48,669 nucleotides of DNA from Legionella santicrucis. GTDB taxonomy: Bacteria; Pseudomonadota; Gammaproteobacteria; Legionellales; Legionellaceae. Every line of letters begins with the position of its first letter. Within the stretch, counting starts at the first letter, position 1. Where the stretch lies: assembly GCF_001468135.1 (NCBI RefSeq), contig NZ_LNYU01000049.1, positions 1-48,669 on the forward strand. Direction: 5' to 3'. The notes under the pieces are model-generated. The model was not told the DNA's origin. It searched no databases and was given only the letters and a program-made list of their open reading frames with translations. Below are positions 18,878 to 28,533 of the stretch, in pieces. Position numbers and translations under genes: made by a program.

Positions 18878-20998
18878 TCACTCTTCAGGATCTTCGTATT
18901 TTAAGCGTTTGCCAACAGTAGGAATAAATTTAGCCAATTTGATCAGTCGTGTTTGCGCTACTTTTTTATAGGCGGTATTAAATACCGCCTCAATATCTAC
19001 ATAATCGAGCCATAGAGTTTGTAAGGTAGACAGTATGCGATACCCCATCTCTACATTTTCGGCCAACATTTTATCGATCATACGCGTAAGCTTTTCGTTT
19101 TTCGCTGCCTCTTCTGCATTAAATCCTAAATAATCAAGCAAAAGATTATTGGCAATATTTTTAAAATCTGAGTATTGGGATAATTTTTCACCATATAACT
19201 CGAAATCCTCAATATCATCCCCAAAGATTCTTCGTGCTTCTTTGAGTACTATTTTTTTACTCGTTAAATATTGGGCGATTTTTTCCCCACGTTTAATTTT
19301 TTCTTTGGTTAATAGAGTTTCAGCAATTTTATCCGCTTTTTCCTTGTAAAGACTCTCCGCTATATCACTATCCTTCAATGAACTATTCATTCGTTCGTTC
19401 ATCTTTTCAAACATTAATTGAAAGGATTCATTGAGTAGTTTTGGAACCGGTAACGTTCCATCAAAAATTCGACCGTCTGCACTAAGAGATACAGGTAACA
19501 CATCTTTAGGTTCAAATGATCGTGTTGCATTATTCCAAACCGGTTTTCTATCAACAGCCAATAGCGTCAACTGCAAGCTCGTCTGTTTCAATAGAGGAGC
19601 TACCACTTGCTCATAGCCACACTCCCCTGCATTAGCTACATATGCGCCATAACTGACAGGAATTGGACAAGGATAAACATCATGAGCATATTCATAAAGC
19701 AAATCATCTAAACGTCGCTTAAGTTCTGGGTGTTCTTTCTCAACTTGCTCGCGTTTTTTATAGCAATACACCATCATCTCTATAGTACGTTTAATTCGTG
19801 GGAGCATTTCAATGGGGCTTAACTCATGGCAATCTCTAAAAAAGATGGTGGCTAAATGATCGCCACAACCAGGTAATTTCTGATAAAGCGCAACATAAGC
19901 ACCCCGAGTACGATACATTTTTTTATAACTTAGAAAATTTCGAAATGAATCTTCAGTGGCTCCCATATGACTTACAGCCTGCATTATTAAGGGTGTTAAA
20001 AGCTCAGGCGGGTATTTATTATCAAAATATCCAAAATTGCTAATATCAATGCTAAATTGAGCTACGGTAGTAGGATCACCAGGATTATCTAACTGGTACA
20101 TGAAAATTCTTTTCAGTGGCGTCATTTCCACTTCGTAAATTTCAAGCTCCGCTTCACGAGTTAGCTCTTCTTTATGAGGTTCTAATTCAGCCAAAGCTTC
20201 GGGAGCCAGCTGGAAGACCAACTCCCATTTCTCACTTGGAACCATATCTATTTTTTTAAGTTGGCGAATGTGTTTTTCTTGCAACGCCAAAAGAAATTCA
20301 CCAGTACCTCTTGGGCCAATTAATACACTGAGCGCCACATCATATTTGGGCTGTAACGAAAAAGCAGAAATGAGGAGTTCCTCTAATGCACGCAGTTTCT
20401 CTGCTAAGATCTCTTTATCCGGTAACCCTATTTCTCGATATAAATCCGCTTCACAAACGTGTCGATGTTCATCTTCGATAATAAGTTCAAAAAGTTCCGT
20501 TGCAACACCATATTTGTGAAAAATAGTAAAAACCTCTTCAACCAAACCTTCGCACACTAAGTTCATAACAACCATGCCTACTTTGAGGCAATCTTGAGCA
20601 CGAATAAACTCACAAATTCGTTCAATTTCTTCATTATAAGCAGGAGGCGTTGCATAAGGTGCGCAGAGGGTAAATATAATTTTAGTAAAAACAATGGCGT
20701 GATAAATTTCATCCACTAATTGGGCGCGCATTCGTTTTTTTAGCTCTGGGTTATGCATTTTATCTTCAAAACGCATAGGTAGCTGAATACCCAAAACTTC
20801 CAGTTGCGCCATCAACGAGAAAATATAAAGATACAGAAGCTTGTCATATTTTATTTCAAAAGGAAGACCATTTTTAAATAGATTTTCTACTCGATTTTTG
20901 ATGTCTTTTCTTTCGTCATCAGTGATTTTGTTCCATCCTTCAAGAATCCATTTTTCGGAGCCCCAAAAAGGCTTTAGAAGTGTATCAAGATCTTCCAT
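18878..20998 (-). CDS. Ferritin-like di-iron domain fused to an E2-acyltransferase-like domain
   Basis: The 706-residue protein appears to have three parts. Residues about 45-210 look like a ferritin-like four-helix di-iron domain with candidate ligands E66, E97-x-x-H100, E150/E154 and E177-x-x-H180. Residues about 290-530 resemble the catalytic domain of 2-oxoacid dehydrogenase E2 subunits/chloramphenicol acetyltransferase: TPLKRIFMYQL, ISNFGYFDNKYPPELLTPLI, and SLSADGRIFDGTLPVPKLL. The last contains the E2 DHRxxDG signature with Gly509 in place of the catalytic His. The C-terminal 175 residues are helical and charged. There is no lipoyl domain. A role as an oxygenase with a structural or modified acyl-binding module is possible; no pathway is indicated by neighbours, as it is a single gene. 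Confidence 0.7.
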   Translation of the reverse strand: MEDLDTLLKPFWGSEKWILEGWNKITDDERKDIKNRVENLFKNGLPFEIKYDKLLYLYIFSLMAQLEVLGIQLPMRFEDKMHNPELKKRMRAQLVDEIYHAIVFTKIIFTLCAPYATPPAYNEEIERICEFIRAQDCLKVGMVVMNLVCEGLVEEVFTIFHKYGVATELFELIIEDEHRHVCEADLYREIGLPDKEILAEKLRALEELLISAFSLQPKYDVALSVLIGPRGTGEFLLALQEKHIRQLKKIDMVPSEKWELVFQLAPEALAELEPHKEELTREAELEIYEVEMTPLKRIFMYQLDNPGDPTTVAQFSIDISNFGYFDNKYPPELLTPLIMQAVSHMGATEDSFRNFLSYKKMYRTRGAYVALYQKLPGCGDHLATIFFRDCHELSPIEMLPRIKRTIEMMVYCYKKREQVEKEHPELKRRLDDLLYEYAHDVYPCPIPVSYGAYVANAGECGYEQVVAPLLKQTSLQLTLLAVDRKPVWNNATRSFEPKDVLPVSLSADGRIFDGTLPVPKLLNESFQLMFEKMNERMNSSLKDSDIAESLYKEKADKIAETLLTKEKIKRGEKIAQYLTSKKIVLKEARRIFGDDIEDFELYGEKLSQYSDFKNIANNLLLDYLGFNAEEAAKNEKLTRMIDKMLAENVEMGYRILSTLQTLWLDYVDIEAVFNTAYKKVAQTRLIKLAKFIPTVGKRLKYEDPEE

Positions 20999-21256
20999 AA
21001 TTAGGTTCCAGTTGACGAATAAAGTTGATAGCTCATGCTGAGTACTTAAGTATGCCGGAATGTTAATTATACTTCATCAATGTAAATATACCAATTTATA
21101 ATGACTTTTAATCTGTGGGGTAAGCTTAAAGAAATTCACTATTTATCAAACCATCAAGAGATTGCTCATAATCAGTATTATCTTATTGTAGTAGAAGGCC
21201 TCAATGTTTCAAGAAAAGGAAACATGAATACTACGCAAAGAATAACTCACCACAAT

Positions 21257-22228
21257 TTAATGCTTGCGGTGAACAACATACCGAGCCAACTCCTCAAGGG
21301 CTTTTTTATAGATTGAATCAGGTAAAATACTTAACGCATCAATTGCAAAATCTGCTTCTTTATCCGCAATACCTCGCGTGTATTCAATCGCTTTTGTTTC
21401 AGTGATTGCATCTAATATGGCGGGTAAATGCAGAAGCGTCCCCTTTTCTAAGCTTTCTCTTATTTTTACTTGTTGCTCAGCCGTGCCATATTTTAAGGCT
21501 TGCAGTAAAGGTAAAGTAATTTTGCCCGTTGCTAAATCATCACCAATATTTTTTCCTATTGTTTGAGCATCCGAGCAATAGTCCAAAGCATCATCAATCA
21601 ATTGAAAAGCGTTTCCTAAATGCAATCCATAAGAATACATCGTTTTCTGGATTTGATGTTCTGATTTACTGATTAGAGCACCTATGGCAGAAGATGCGGC
21701 AAAAAGAAGGGCTGTTTTCGCTCGAATCATGTCAAAATATTCTTCAACAGAAAGATCGGAGTTATGGCGATTAGAAAATTGCTGGATTTCCCCACACCCC
21801 ATCTGGGGTGCAATGCCAATGAGAAGCTGGATGATGTCGATATCACCCACTTCCACCATAAGCTCTAAGTATTTCGTGAATAAATAATCTCCAACCAAAA
21901 TACTTGCCTTATTACCCCATATTTTATTAGCTGTCTCTCGACCACGGCGCAAAGTCGAATCATCAATCACATCATCATGAAGAAGAGTAGCAGTATGGAA
22001 AAATTCAATCATTGCTGCAAGCATAATGTGCTCTTTACCTTCGTAACCACAAGCACGACTCGCTAAAAGAACTAATAGGCATCGTAAGCGTTTACCGCCA
22101 CTTTGGATGACGTGGTTTGCAATATCATCGATCAATTGGATGGGCGATTTGATTGTTTCAATGATTAAATGATTAACTGCTTCAAAATCTTCACTCACTA
22201 AATCGCGTAAATGATCAATTCCCATCAC
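21257..22228 (-). CDS. ispB: Octaprenyl diphosphate synthase
   Basis: The 323-residue trans-polyprenyl synthase makes the ubiquinone side chain by adding isopentenyl units to an allylic diphosphate. The first aspartate-rich motif is D85-D86-V-I-D89 in LLHDDVIDDSTLRRGR, the second D212-D213-A-L-D216 in QLIDDALDY, and GGKRLR (about 44-49) binds substrate diphosphate. A second in-frame Met directly follows the first. It matches ubiH/ubiI elsewhere in the window in pathway, though it is not linked to them. The gene is monocistronic, with about 130 bases to the thioredoxin-like gene upstream. Confidence 0.92.
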   Translation of the reverse strand: MMGIDHLRDLVSEDFEAVNHLIIETIKSPIQLIDDIANHVIQSGGKRLRCLLVLLASRACGYEGKEHIMLAAMIEFFHTATLLHDDVIDDSTLRRGRETANKIWGNKASILVGDYLFTKYLELMVEVGDIDIIQLLIGIAPQMGCGEIQQFSNRHNSDLSVEEYFDMIRAKTALLFAASSAIGALISKSEHQIQKTMYSYGLHLGNAFQLIDDALDYCSDAQTIGKNIGDDLATGKITLPLLQALKYGTAEQQVKIRESLEKGTLLHLPAILDAITETKAIEYTRGIADKEADFAIDALSILPDSIYKKALEELARYVVHRKH

Positions 22229-22359
22229 ATATCCATAAATAAAATATCTTGCATGCTAAGCCGGGATTATATTCAATGTCAATACGTTCTCTGCTGCAAT
22301 CATACAAGGCTTACATAGTAAAATGACTTATAGCTTCATTATAGAACAAAAAACAAAGC

Positions 22360-22914
22360 TTACTTCCATTTAATATTACATCCAATACTCGGCTTTTGCT
22401 CTGCACTGACAGGTTGTCCTGCAAGTATGCTTTCTAACGCCTTTTGTAAATGCTCACCCGTTACCGGTTTATTATTGCCAGGTGTTGAGTCATCCAGGCA
22501 ACCTCTATAAACACAAAGTAATTCTTTATCAAAAATATAAAAATCAGGAGTACATGCTGCGTGATAAGCCTTGGCCACCTCTTGGGTTTCATCATACAAA
22601 TAAGGAAATGAATAATGAAATTGCTCTGCTTCAAGACACATTTTTTCTGGACCATCTGCGGGGTATTTTTCCGCATCATTGGAGCTGATCGCTATAAACT
22701 GGATCCCTTTTTTCTGATAATATTCAGCTAACTCAACGAGTTTCGCTTGAATATGCTTGACAAAAGGACAATGATTGCACAGAAACATAATAACGGTTGC
22801 AACAGACGATTTACTCTGTGCCAAAGAAACCATTTGCTTGTTTCGTGTATCAATTAAATTAAAATCAGCAGCTTTACTTCCCAGCGGAAGCATATTTGAT
22901 AGGGTTGCTACCAT
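22360..22914 (-). CDS. Thioredoxin-like redoxin family protein
   Basis: A 184-residue AhpC/TSA-like thioredoxin-fold protein with the redox motif C46-N-H-C49 in MFLCNHCPFVKHIQ, followed by the cis-proline region (AACTPDFYIFD) and a C-terminal helix. No signal peptide, so it is probably cytosolic. Family members act as thiol oxidoreductases or peroxiredoxin-like proteins; the exact substrate is unknown. The start has a strong GAGGAGGG ribosome site. An 8-bp inverted repeat (AAAACAGA / TCTGTTTT, 22936-22956) lies 22 bases upstream of the start and could be an operator. Confidence 0.8.
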   Translation of the reverse strand: MVATLSNMLPLGSKAADFNLIDTRNKQMVSLAQSKSSVATVIMFLCNHCPFVKHIQAKLVELAEYYQKKGIQFIAISSNDAEKYPADGPEKMCLEAEQFHYSFPYLYDETQEVAKAYHAACTPDFYIFDKELLCVYRGCLDDSTPGNNKPVTGEHLQKALESILAGQPVSAEQKPSIGCNIKWK

Positions 22915-22935
22915 AACACCCTCCTCTTTTTTATC

Positions 22936-22956
22936 AAAACAGAATTACTCTGTTTT
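22936..22956. promoter_or_regulatory. Inverted repeat upstream of the thioredoxin-like gene
   Basis: Perfect 8-bp arms AAAACAGA and TCTGTTTT with a 5-base centre, placed 22 bases before the start codon, where a repressor or activator could bind. No matching regulator family was identified. Confidence 0.4.
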
Positions 22957-22996
22957 ATAATTTTGGATTTTATTGACAACGTTATTTTCATATCTG

Positions 22997-23060
22997 AAAA
23001 AAAAGTATTTCGACTTTTTTTTCTTATTATTGACTTTAATCAAGCTGGTCATGTTATAAT
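22997..23060 (+). promoter_or_regulatory. 6S RNA promoter with A/T-tract inverted repeat
   Basis: The extended -10 TG-T-TATAAT occupies 23052-23060 and a -35-like TTGACT lies at 23030-23035 (spacing 19; TGACTT gives 18). Just upstream is a perfect 10-bp inverted repeat of A8-GT and AC-T8 (22997-23022) that could act as an UP element for the polymerase alpha subunit, as expected for a strongly expressed RNA. Confidence 0.6.
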
Positions 23061-23066
23061 CTACTT

Positions 23067-23222
23067 AACCCGATAGCAAGTGATTTTAGAACCAATGCTA
23101 ACAGCATGGGAAGCATCCTGAACTCGGCGTTGAGCAAGCCCACTTTAAAGTGGGAAGCCTGAACCGATTCATTCGCTACCCACTTGAACCAAAAGGGTTC
23201 ATAATCCATGTCTGTCGGGGCT
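23067..23222 (+). ncRNA. ssrS: 6S RNA
   Basis: 6S RNA binds sigma70 RNA polymerase in stationary phase by imitating an open promoter. The hallmark sequence CACTTGAACCAAAAGGGTTC near the 3' end closely matches the CTTGAACCAAGGGTTCA hairpin of E. coli 6S RNA, and further upstream lie paired segments such as GCCCACTTTAAAGTGGG (23128-23148 region). The ends can close as CCCGA (23069-23073) with TCGGG (23215-23219). About 155 bases is somewhat shorter than E. coli 6S RNA. It is not next to zapA but convergent with uvrB, whose stop codon at 23221 touches the RNA's 3' end. Ends are estimated from the promoter and the closing stem. Confidence 0.75.
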
Positions 23223-25212
23223 ATCCTTCTACCAGTTGTTTCTTTAATAAAAGATATTCATCGCGAACCTTCGCTGCTGCTTCAAATTCCATGTTTTTCG
23301 CATGGAGATACATTTGTTTTTCCAGGGTATTAATGTGCTTAATTAACTCCTGGGTTGACCAATGCTTGTATTCTGGGACTGATTCTGCAACAGCCACTTT
23401 GCGCTTTCCATGATATGCACCCTCCATAATGTCTGCTATGGATTTATTAATCCCTTTAGGCGTGATTCCATGCGCCTCATTAAATGCTTGTTGCTTCTCA
23501 CGCCTACGGTTCGTTTCTTCCAAAGCTCTTTGCATGGACCCGGTTATTTTATCGGCATAAAGAATTGCTCGTCCTTTCATATTACGTGCTGCACGCCCTA
23601 TCGTTTGGATTAAAGAACGATCCGAGCGTAAAAATCCTTCTTTATCAGCATCAAGAATAGCAACCAAAGCCACTTCAGGCATATCCAAACCTTCGCGTAA
23701 TAAATTAATTCCCACTAAAACATCAAAAACCCCCAAGCGTAAATCACGAATAATTTCTACCCGTTCTACCGTATCGATGTCAGAGTGTAAGTAACGCACC
23801 TTAACTCCATGTTCATTCAGATAATCGGTTAAATCCTCGGCCATTCGTTTCGTTAAAGTAGTAACTAAAATGCGCCCATCATGCTGGATCACCTGGCGAA
23901 TTTCCGACATTAAATCATCGACTTGGGTACGAACCGGGCGAATTTCAACTTCGGGATCTACCAGACCTGTTGGCCGCACGACTTGTTCCGCCACATTATC
24001 GGCATGTTCTTGTTCATAAGGACCAGGCGTTGCCGAAATGTAAATTGTTTGGGGCGAACGCGCTTCAAATTCCTCAAACCGTAAAGGTCGATTATCCAAA
24101 GCAGAAGGGAGTCTAAAACCATATTGCACTAAAGTTTCTTTACGTGAGCGATCTCCTCGATACATGCCACCAATTTGAGGTACGGTAACATGAGACTCAT
24201 CAATAATCAGTAACGCCTCATCCGGTAAATAATCGAATAAAGTAGGAGGCGGTTCACCAGCCTCTCGTCCTGATAAATAACGTGAATAATTTTCGATACC
24301 GGAACAATATCCCAACTCCAACATCATTTCGATATCAAAATAAGTACGTTGCTCTAAGCGCTGTGCCTCAACTAATTTATTTTGTGCCTTAAACTCAGCC
24401 AAGCGTTCTTGTAATTCTTCTTTTACCCAATCTACCGTTTGTAAGATACGTTCACGAGGTGTTACATAATGAGTTTTAGGAAAAACAGTAATTCGGGGTA
24501 ATCGTCGCAAAACTTCGCCAGTTAACGGATCAAATTGAGCAATATTTTCGACTTCATCATCAAATAACTCAACGCGTATTGCTTCTTTTTCAGAGTCAGC
24601 AGGAAATATATCAATCACATCACCATGCACGCGAAATTGACCACGTTCTAGAGAAAAATTGGTGCGAGTGTACTGCATTTCAGCAAGTCGTCTTAAAATT
24701 TTACGCTGATCCGATTGTTCTCCACGAGAAAGATGTAATACCATACGTAAGTAAGAATCAGGATCACCCAAACCATAAATTGCCGAAACAGTGGCAACAA
24801 TAATTGCATCTTTACGTTCAATTAAGGCTTTGGTTGCGGACAATCGCATTTGCTCTATGTGGTCATTGATGGATGAGTCTTTTTCGATAAAGGTATCTGA
24901 GGAAGGTACATAAGCCTCTGGCTGATAATAGTCGTAATAGGAAACAAAATATTCCACCGCATTATCTGGAAAAAAGGCTTTAAATTCACCATAAAGCTGA
25001 GCAGCAAGCGTCTTGTTAGGAGCCATAATTAAGGCAGGCCTTCGCATAGCTTGAATTACATGTGCTATAGTAAAGGTCTTACCTGAACCAGTGACCCCTA
25101 AAAGGGTTTGTTTGACCAAACCTGATTTTAAGCCATCGATTAATGAGGCTATAGCAGTTGGCTGATCACCGGCAGGTTGAAAATCGGCATAAATTTTAAA
25201 TAAATCTTTCAT
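23221..25212 (-). CDS. uvrB: Excinuclease ABC subunit B
   Basis: UvrB, 663 residues, is the damage-verifying helicase of nucleotide excision repair, loaded by UvrA and cut-directing for UvrC. Walker [16 protein letters not shown], the beta-hairpin segment [20 protein letters not shown], the DESH box [10 protein letters not shown], helicase motif VI (QTIGRAARN) and a C-terminal UVR domain ([21 protein letters not shown]) are present. ATG 25212 is preferred over a frame start at 25293, because the extra 27 residues are not part of the family and would overlap the divergent aminotransferase promoter. The 31-base gap to that gene means promoters overlap. Confidence 0.95.
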   Translation of the reverse strand: MKDLFKIYADFQPAGDQPTAIASLIDGLKSGLVKQTLLGVTGSGKTFTIAHVIQAMRRPALIMAPNKTLAAQLYGEFKAFFPDNAVEYFVSYYDYYQPEAYVPSSDTFIEKDSSINDHIEQMRLSATKALIERKDAIIVATVSAIYGLGDPDSYLRMVLHLSRGEQSDQRKILRRLAEMQYTRTNFSLERGQFRVHGDVIDIFPADSEKEAIRVELFDDEVENIAQFDPLTGEVLRRLPRITVFPKTHYVTPRERILQTVDWVKEELQERLAEFKAQNKLVEAQRLEQRTYFDIEMMLELGYCSGIENYSRYLSGREAGEPPPTLFDYLPDEALLIIDESHVTVPQIGGMYRGDRSRKETLVQYGFRLPSALDNRPLRFEEFEARSPQTIYISATPGPYEQEHADNVAEQVVRPTGLVDPEVEIRPVRTQVDDLMSEIRQVIQHDGRILVTTLTKRMAEDLTDYLNEHGVKVRYLHSDIDTVERVEIIRDLRLGVFDVLVGINLLREGLDMPEVALVAILDADKEGFLRSDRSLIQTIGRAARNMKGRAILYADKITGSMQRALEETNRRREKQQAFNEAHGITPKGINKSIADIMEGAYHGKRKVAVAESVPEYKHWSTQELIKHINTLEKQMYLHAKNMEFEAAAKVRDEYLLLKKQLVEG

Positions 25213-25243
25213 ATCTTTATAGTATATCTCACAGGAGCAATAA

Positions 25244-26422
25244 ATGAATATCGCATTGGCAACACGCGTGCAAAAAGTTAAACCCTCTCCCACTTTGGCT
25301 GTAGCAGCAAAAGCGACTCAAATGCGTGCACAAGGGCATGATGTGATTAATTTAGGTACTGGAGAGCCTGATTTTGACACCCCCAATTACATCAAGGAAG
25401 CAGCAATCCTAGCCATTCAACAAGGCCATACCAAGTATACCGCGGTAGACGGTATACCTGAATTAAAAGAAGCAATTAAAAATAAATTTAAGACAGATAA
25501 TGGCCTTGATTATCAGTTGAATCAGATTTTAGTTTCTGTAGGTGGAAAGCAAAGTTGTTATAATCTATGCCAGGCATTGCTTAATCCAGGTGACGAAGTC
25601 ATCATTCCAGCTCCTTACTGGGTTTCTTATCCAGATATGGTCTTACTTGCCGATGCGACTCCAGTATTTATTTCCACCACTCCCAGCCAACGATACAAAA
25701 TTAATGCTCAGCAATTGGAAAAGGCCATTACCTCTAAAACACGGCTAATCTTTTTAAATAGTCCCTCCAATCCATCAGGAGTAGCCTACACTTTAGATGA
25801 ATTAAAAGCGTTGGCTGAAGTATTGAAAAAACACCCTCAGATTGTTATTGCCACTGATGATATGTATGAACATATTCTATGGAGCCAACCTTTTGCGAAC
25901 ATCCTTAATGCATGTCCTGAATTATATGACCGAACTATCGTATTAAACGGGGTATCCAAAGCCTATGCGATGACTGGTTGGCGCATAGGATATGCTGCAG
26001 GTCCCGCCTCTATAATGAATGCGATGAAAACCATCCAATCTCAATCTACCTCCAATCCCTGTTCTATTGCGCAAAGAGCAGCGGTAGCTGCATTAAATGG
26101 TGGTCATGAAAGTGTTTTAGAAATGGTAAAAGCCTTTCACCAAAGACATGACTTTGTCGCTTCACGATTACAGGACATTCCTGGAGTCGAGGTAATTCCA
26201 GCAGACGGAACTTTTTATATTTTCCCTAGTGTACAAGCGATTATTGAAAAACGCGGTTATGCTAATGACCTAGAATTTTCAGAAAAACTTTTAACTGAAG
26301 CAGGAGTAGCGTTAGTCCCGGGCTCCGCTTTCGGTAATGAAGGTTGCATCCGACTTTCGTTTGCGACCAGCATGGAAACACTCCAAGATGCATTAAATCG
26401 TCTCCAAAATTTTTGCAAATAA
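25244..26422 (+). CDS. Aspartate aminotransferase, class I/II
   Basis: A 392-residue fold-type I PLP enzyme transferring the amino group between aspartate and 2-oxoglutarate. K239 in [17 protein letters not shown] binds [11 protein letters not shown] (about 172-179), ATDDMYEH (203-210) and the C-terminal [10 protein letters not shown] with the substrate arginine are as expected for the Igamma subgroup. An AGGAG ribosome site lies about 7 bases before the ATG. Substrate preference could also include aromatic amino acids or prephenate. It is divergent from uvrB and followed by a hairpin. Confidence 0.88.
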   Translation: MNIALATRVQKVKPSPTLAVAAKATQMRAQGHDVINLGTGEPDFDTPNYIKEAAILAIQQGHTKYTAVDGIPELKEAIKNKFKTDNGLDYQLNQILVSVGGKQSCYNLCQALLNPGDEVIIPAPYWVSYPDMVLLADATPVFISTTPSQRYKINAQQLEKAITSKTRLIFLNSPSNPSGVAYTLDELKALAEVLKKHPQIVIATDDMYEHILWSQPFANILNACPELYDRTIVLNGVSKAYAMTGWRIGYAAGPASIMNAMKTIQSQSTSNPCSIAQRAAVAALNGGHESVLEMVKAFHQRHDFVASRLQDIPGVEVIPADGTFYIFPSVQAIIEKRGYANDLEFSEKLLTEAGVALVPGSAFGNEGCIRLSFATSMETLQDALNRLQNFCK

Positions 26423-26432
26423 ATTCTAACTC

Positions 26433-26460
26433 TCTCCTCGCTGCTAGAGAAGTGAGGAGA
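26433..26460 (+). terminator. Terminator hairpin after the aminotransferase gene
   Basis: Stem TCTCCTC / GAGGAGA with a 14-base loop ends just before ATTACTGTTTT, 11 bases after the stop codon. Confidence 0.6.
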
Positions 26461-26568
26461 ATTACTGTTTTAATAATGAAGCAAAAATTCTCAAAACAAT
26501 AAGATTTAAAAAATTATTATTAAATCTACTTGACCTCCAACAAGAATCGTTTTAAGATTCGGCCTCAT

Positions 26569-26644
26569 TCCCCGGTAGCTCAGTCGGTAGAGCGGATGAC
26601 TGTTAATCATTAGGTCACAAGTTCGAGTCTTGTCCGGGGAGCCA
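26569..26644 (+). tRNA. tRNA-Asn (anticodon GTT)
   Basis: A complete cloverleaf: acceptor TCCCCGG pairs with CCGGGGA (26634-26640), D-loop AGCTCAGTCGGTAGAGC, anticodon GTT at 26602-26604, T-arm with GTTCGAGTC, discriminator G and encoded CCA (26642-26644). Its part from just before the anticodon to past the CCA is repeated exactly 13 kb downstream, so the gene served as the integration site for the element that follows and was restored by the element's copy. Confidence 0.97.
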
Positions 26645-26645
26645 C
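26599..26645 (+). repeat. attL, 47-bp direct repeat inside tRNA-Asn
   Basis: Identical base for base to 39578-39624; it spans the anticodon loop, T-arm, acceptor end and CCA. The first mismatches outside are G/A on the left and A/T on the right. Confidence 0.93.
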
Positions 26646-26690
26646 ACCACATAAGGGTTGTGGCGATTCACACCGAAGTTCTGAAATTCT

Positions 26691-26711
26691 CATGTAGAAG
26701 CAATGTAGAAA
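26691..26711 (+). promoter_or_regulatory. Probable integrase arm-type site, left end of element 1
   Basis: Contains ATGTAGAA-N3-ATGTAGAA. The same 21 bases occur at 39437-39457 near the other end. Direct repeats flanking an att core are typical of binding sites for the N-terminal domain of tyrosine integrases. Confidence 0.6.
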
Positions 26712-26746
26712 GATGGTGAGATTAAGCAAGGTTAGATGATGCTAAA

Positions 26747-28375
26747 ATGGAGCAATCTGTGCCCATGTCAAATGTATCTATATTCAATTTTTCTACTTTC
26801 ATTTCAGCATTATCATTATTTCTTATAGTCTTCACCATAATAGACATTCGTTATCGTTTCCGAGTTGCTGTAGCACCGTTTCCCCTATTTAAAATTAGTT
26901 TGATAGCGATAGCTGTACTGGGGTTGGGTACTTTAGTCTTGGATACAGGATCGGCTGAAGGTTGGTCTAAATTTTTAGGACATCAAGATCGTTGGCAAGC
27001 TGCGTTGGGATTAATTTTCCTATCCCTAATCTTTATCTGGATTTTGTTTATTTTCAAACCATCTAAATTTTCCAAATGCAACGCTAAAAAATTCGCGCAA
27101 CATTTATATCTATTGATTTTAAAGGGATCTGATACTGAGCTTGCTGTTATCTCAGAGGAGCTAAAATTCTCAGCAGAGTCTCTTGTAGAGCTAACCAAAG
27201 AGAATACACCCAATGAAAAAATTAGCACACCTAAGGCTAGGGACTATGCCTATGAAATTTTATCGCTCATTGGTAACCGGAAGTTTTGCCAGCATGTTGT
27301 TGCAAACGCCCCCTTCACAGCCATTATCCTTTTTGAGTCAATTGCAAAAACTAAAAAATATAATATTCCAATAGGACAATTCACAAAGAACATTACTACA
27401 GAAGCAATACTTAATAAAAACTCTATCCTGTATCATGAGGATGAGGGCTATAAATCAGGATTACTTGGTTATATAAAACCTTTTAGCCGCGTTGTATACG
27501 GCAATCATCACTTAGTTGAAGAGCTCGGCGTTCATCATGCTTCGCCTCTTGATATCCATATTGAAATTAAATCTTCCTGGGATGCAGCACAATTAAATAC
27601 ATACTGCAGATGTGTCATGCTAAGTTTCAAAAACTACATTGATACTGCTAATTGGAATGAAAAATTATTTTCTTTATGTCGTGCATTTGAAAATATAAGA
27701 AATTCGTGTGGTAATATCTATAAGCTTAATGAGGCAGACGATGACTTATCCAATCATACTAGTTATAACTGTTTGAACATTACTGTGGAATTTTTCAAAG
27801 AGGCTATTGATTATCTAAGCCAACAAGAAAATACGCCACCTGCCAAGCTCAAACGAAGAAATAACAGCCATTCATATGAGGATATATACGATTATTTTAC
27901 CAATCATCTTTTTGAAATTATACATTCTGCAGCCTATATTAACTGTCCAAATTTTAATTGCTGGATGATTCAACATAACATTGTTTGGTATGCATTTTTT
28001 AAATCGCATCAAAACCAAAGGCATGCTTGGAAAATTATTCATAGTCGATTAAGACGTCTGTTATATAACGAAATAAAGCAACTTGAAACGTACCCCAACT
28101 ACAAAGGAGCTAGAATATTAGGATATTTATTAAATATCATGGGATTAAAACTAGGGGAAAAAAGCAGAAATAACAGGGCTTATTATTCGTTTCATAAAAT
28201 AATTTTAAAATGGGTAGAAAATAATTATTTAAGTTTAGTTGGGGTTGAACCAACGGTGGCTTCCTCTTGCCTACCAAGCGGTTTTCTGTTTAATGAAAAA
28301 GAAAAGCAAATAGAAAAAACCTATTCAATAGGTATGGGCACTAAGACTCAAAAAGATTCTTTAACGTTAACTTAA
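26747..28375 (+). CDS. Three-TM protein with large helical cytosolic domain, unknown
   Basis: The 542-residue product (536 if ATG 26765 is used) has three membrane helices at about 13-34, 45-66 and 83-103, then a ~430-residue cytosolic, mainly helical domain without a recognisable nuclease or NTPase motif. A conserved-looking stretch is NSILYHEDEGYKSGLLGYIK (about 224-243). It is the first gene of element 1, about 100 bases inside attL and transcribed inward, a place where satellites and islands often carry single cargo genes such as anti-phage factors. Membrane anchor plus big sensor-like domain would fit an abortive-infection protein, but this is inference only. Confidence 0.65.
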   Translation: MEQSVPMSNVSIFNFSTFISALSLFLIVFTIIDIRYRFRVAVAPFPLFKISLIAIAVLGLGTLVLDTGSAEGWSKFLGHQDRWQAALGLIFLSLIFIWILFIFKPSKFSKCNAKKFAQHLYLLILKGSDTELAVISEELKFSAESLVELTKENTPNEKISTPKARDYAYEILSLIGNRKFCQHVVANAPFTAIILFESIAKTKKYNIPIGQFTKNITTEAILNKNSILYHEDEGYKSGLLGYIKPFSRVVYGNHHLVEELGVHHASPLDIHIEIKSSWDAAQLNTYCRCVMLSFKNYIDTANWNEKLFSLCRAFENIRNSCGNIYKLNEADDDLSNHTSYNCLNITVEFFKEAIDYLSQQENTPPAKLKRRNNSHSYEDIYDYFTNHLFEIIHSAAYINCPNFNCWMIQHNIVWYAFFKSHQNQRHAWKIIHSRLRRLLYNEIKQLETYPNYKGARILGYLLNIMGLKLGEKSRNNRAYYSFHKIILKWVENNYLSLVGVEPTVASSCLPSGFLFNEKEKQIEKTYSIGMGTKTQKDSLTLT

Positions 28376-28533
28376 CTCTCTTTTGAACGGACCTAGTGTG
28401 AGCGATCAACGGGATCAGACTCGATTGATTTACATGAATAATTAATCAAACTCAACGGACATTATGCCAAACTGTGGCACATATAAGCGGATAGGTTTCT
28501 TCCCGAATATTTAGATGATAAAGAGACGAATGC

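Noticed and set aside
22936..22956. LexA-type SOS box near the thioredoxin-like gene
   Set aside because: The arms read ACAG...CTGT from outside in, the reverse of the CTGT-N8-ACAG order, and the spacing is wrong.
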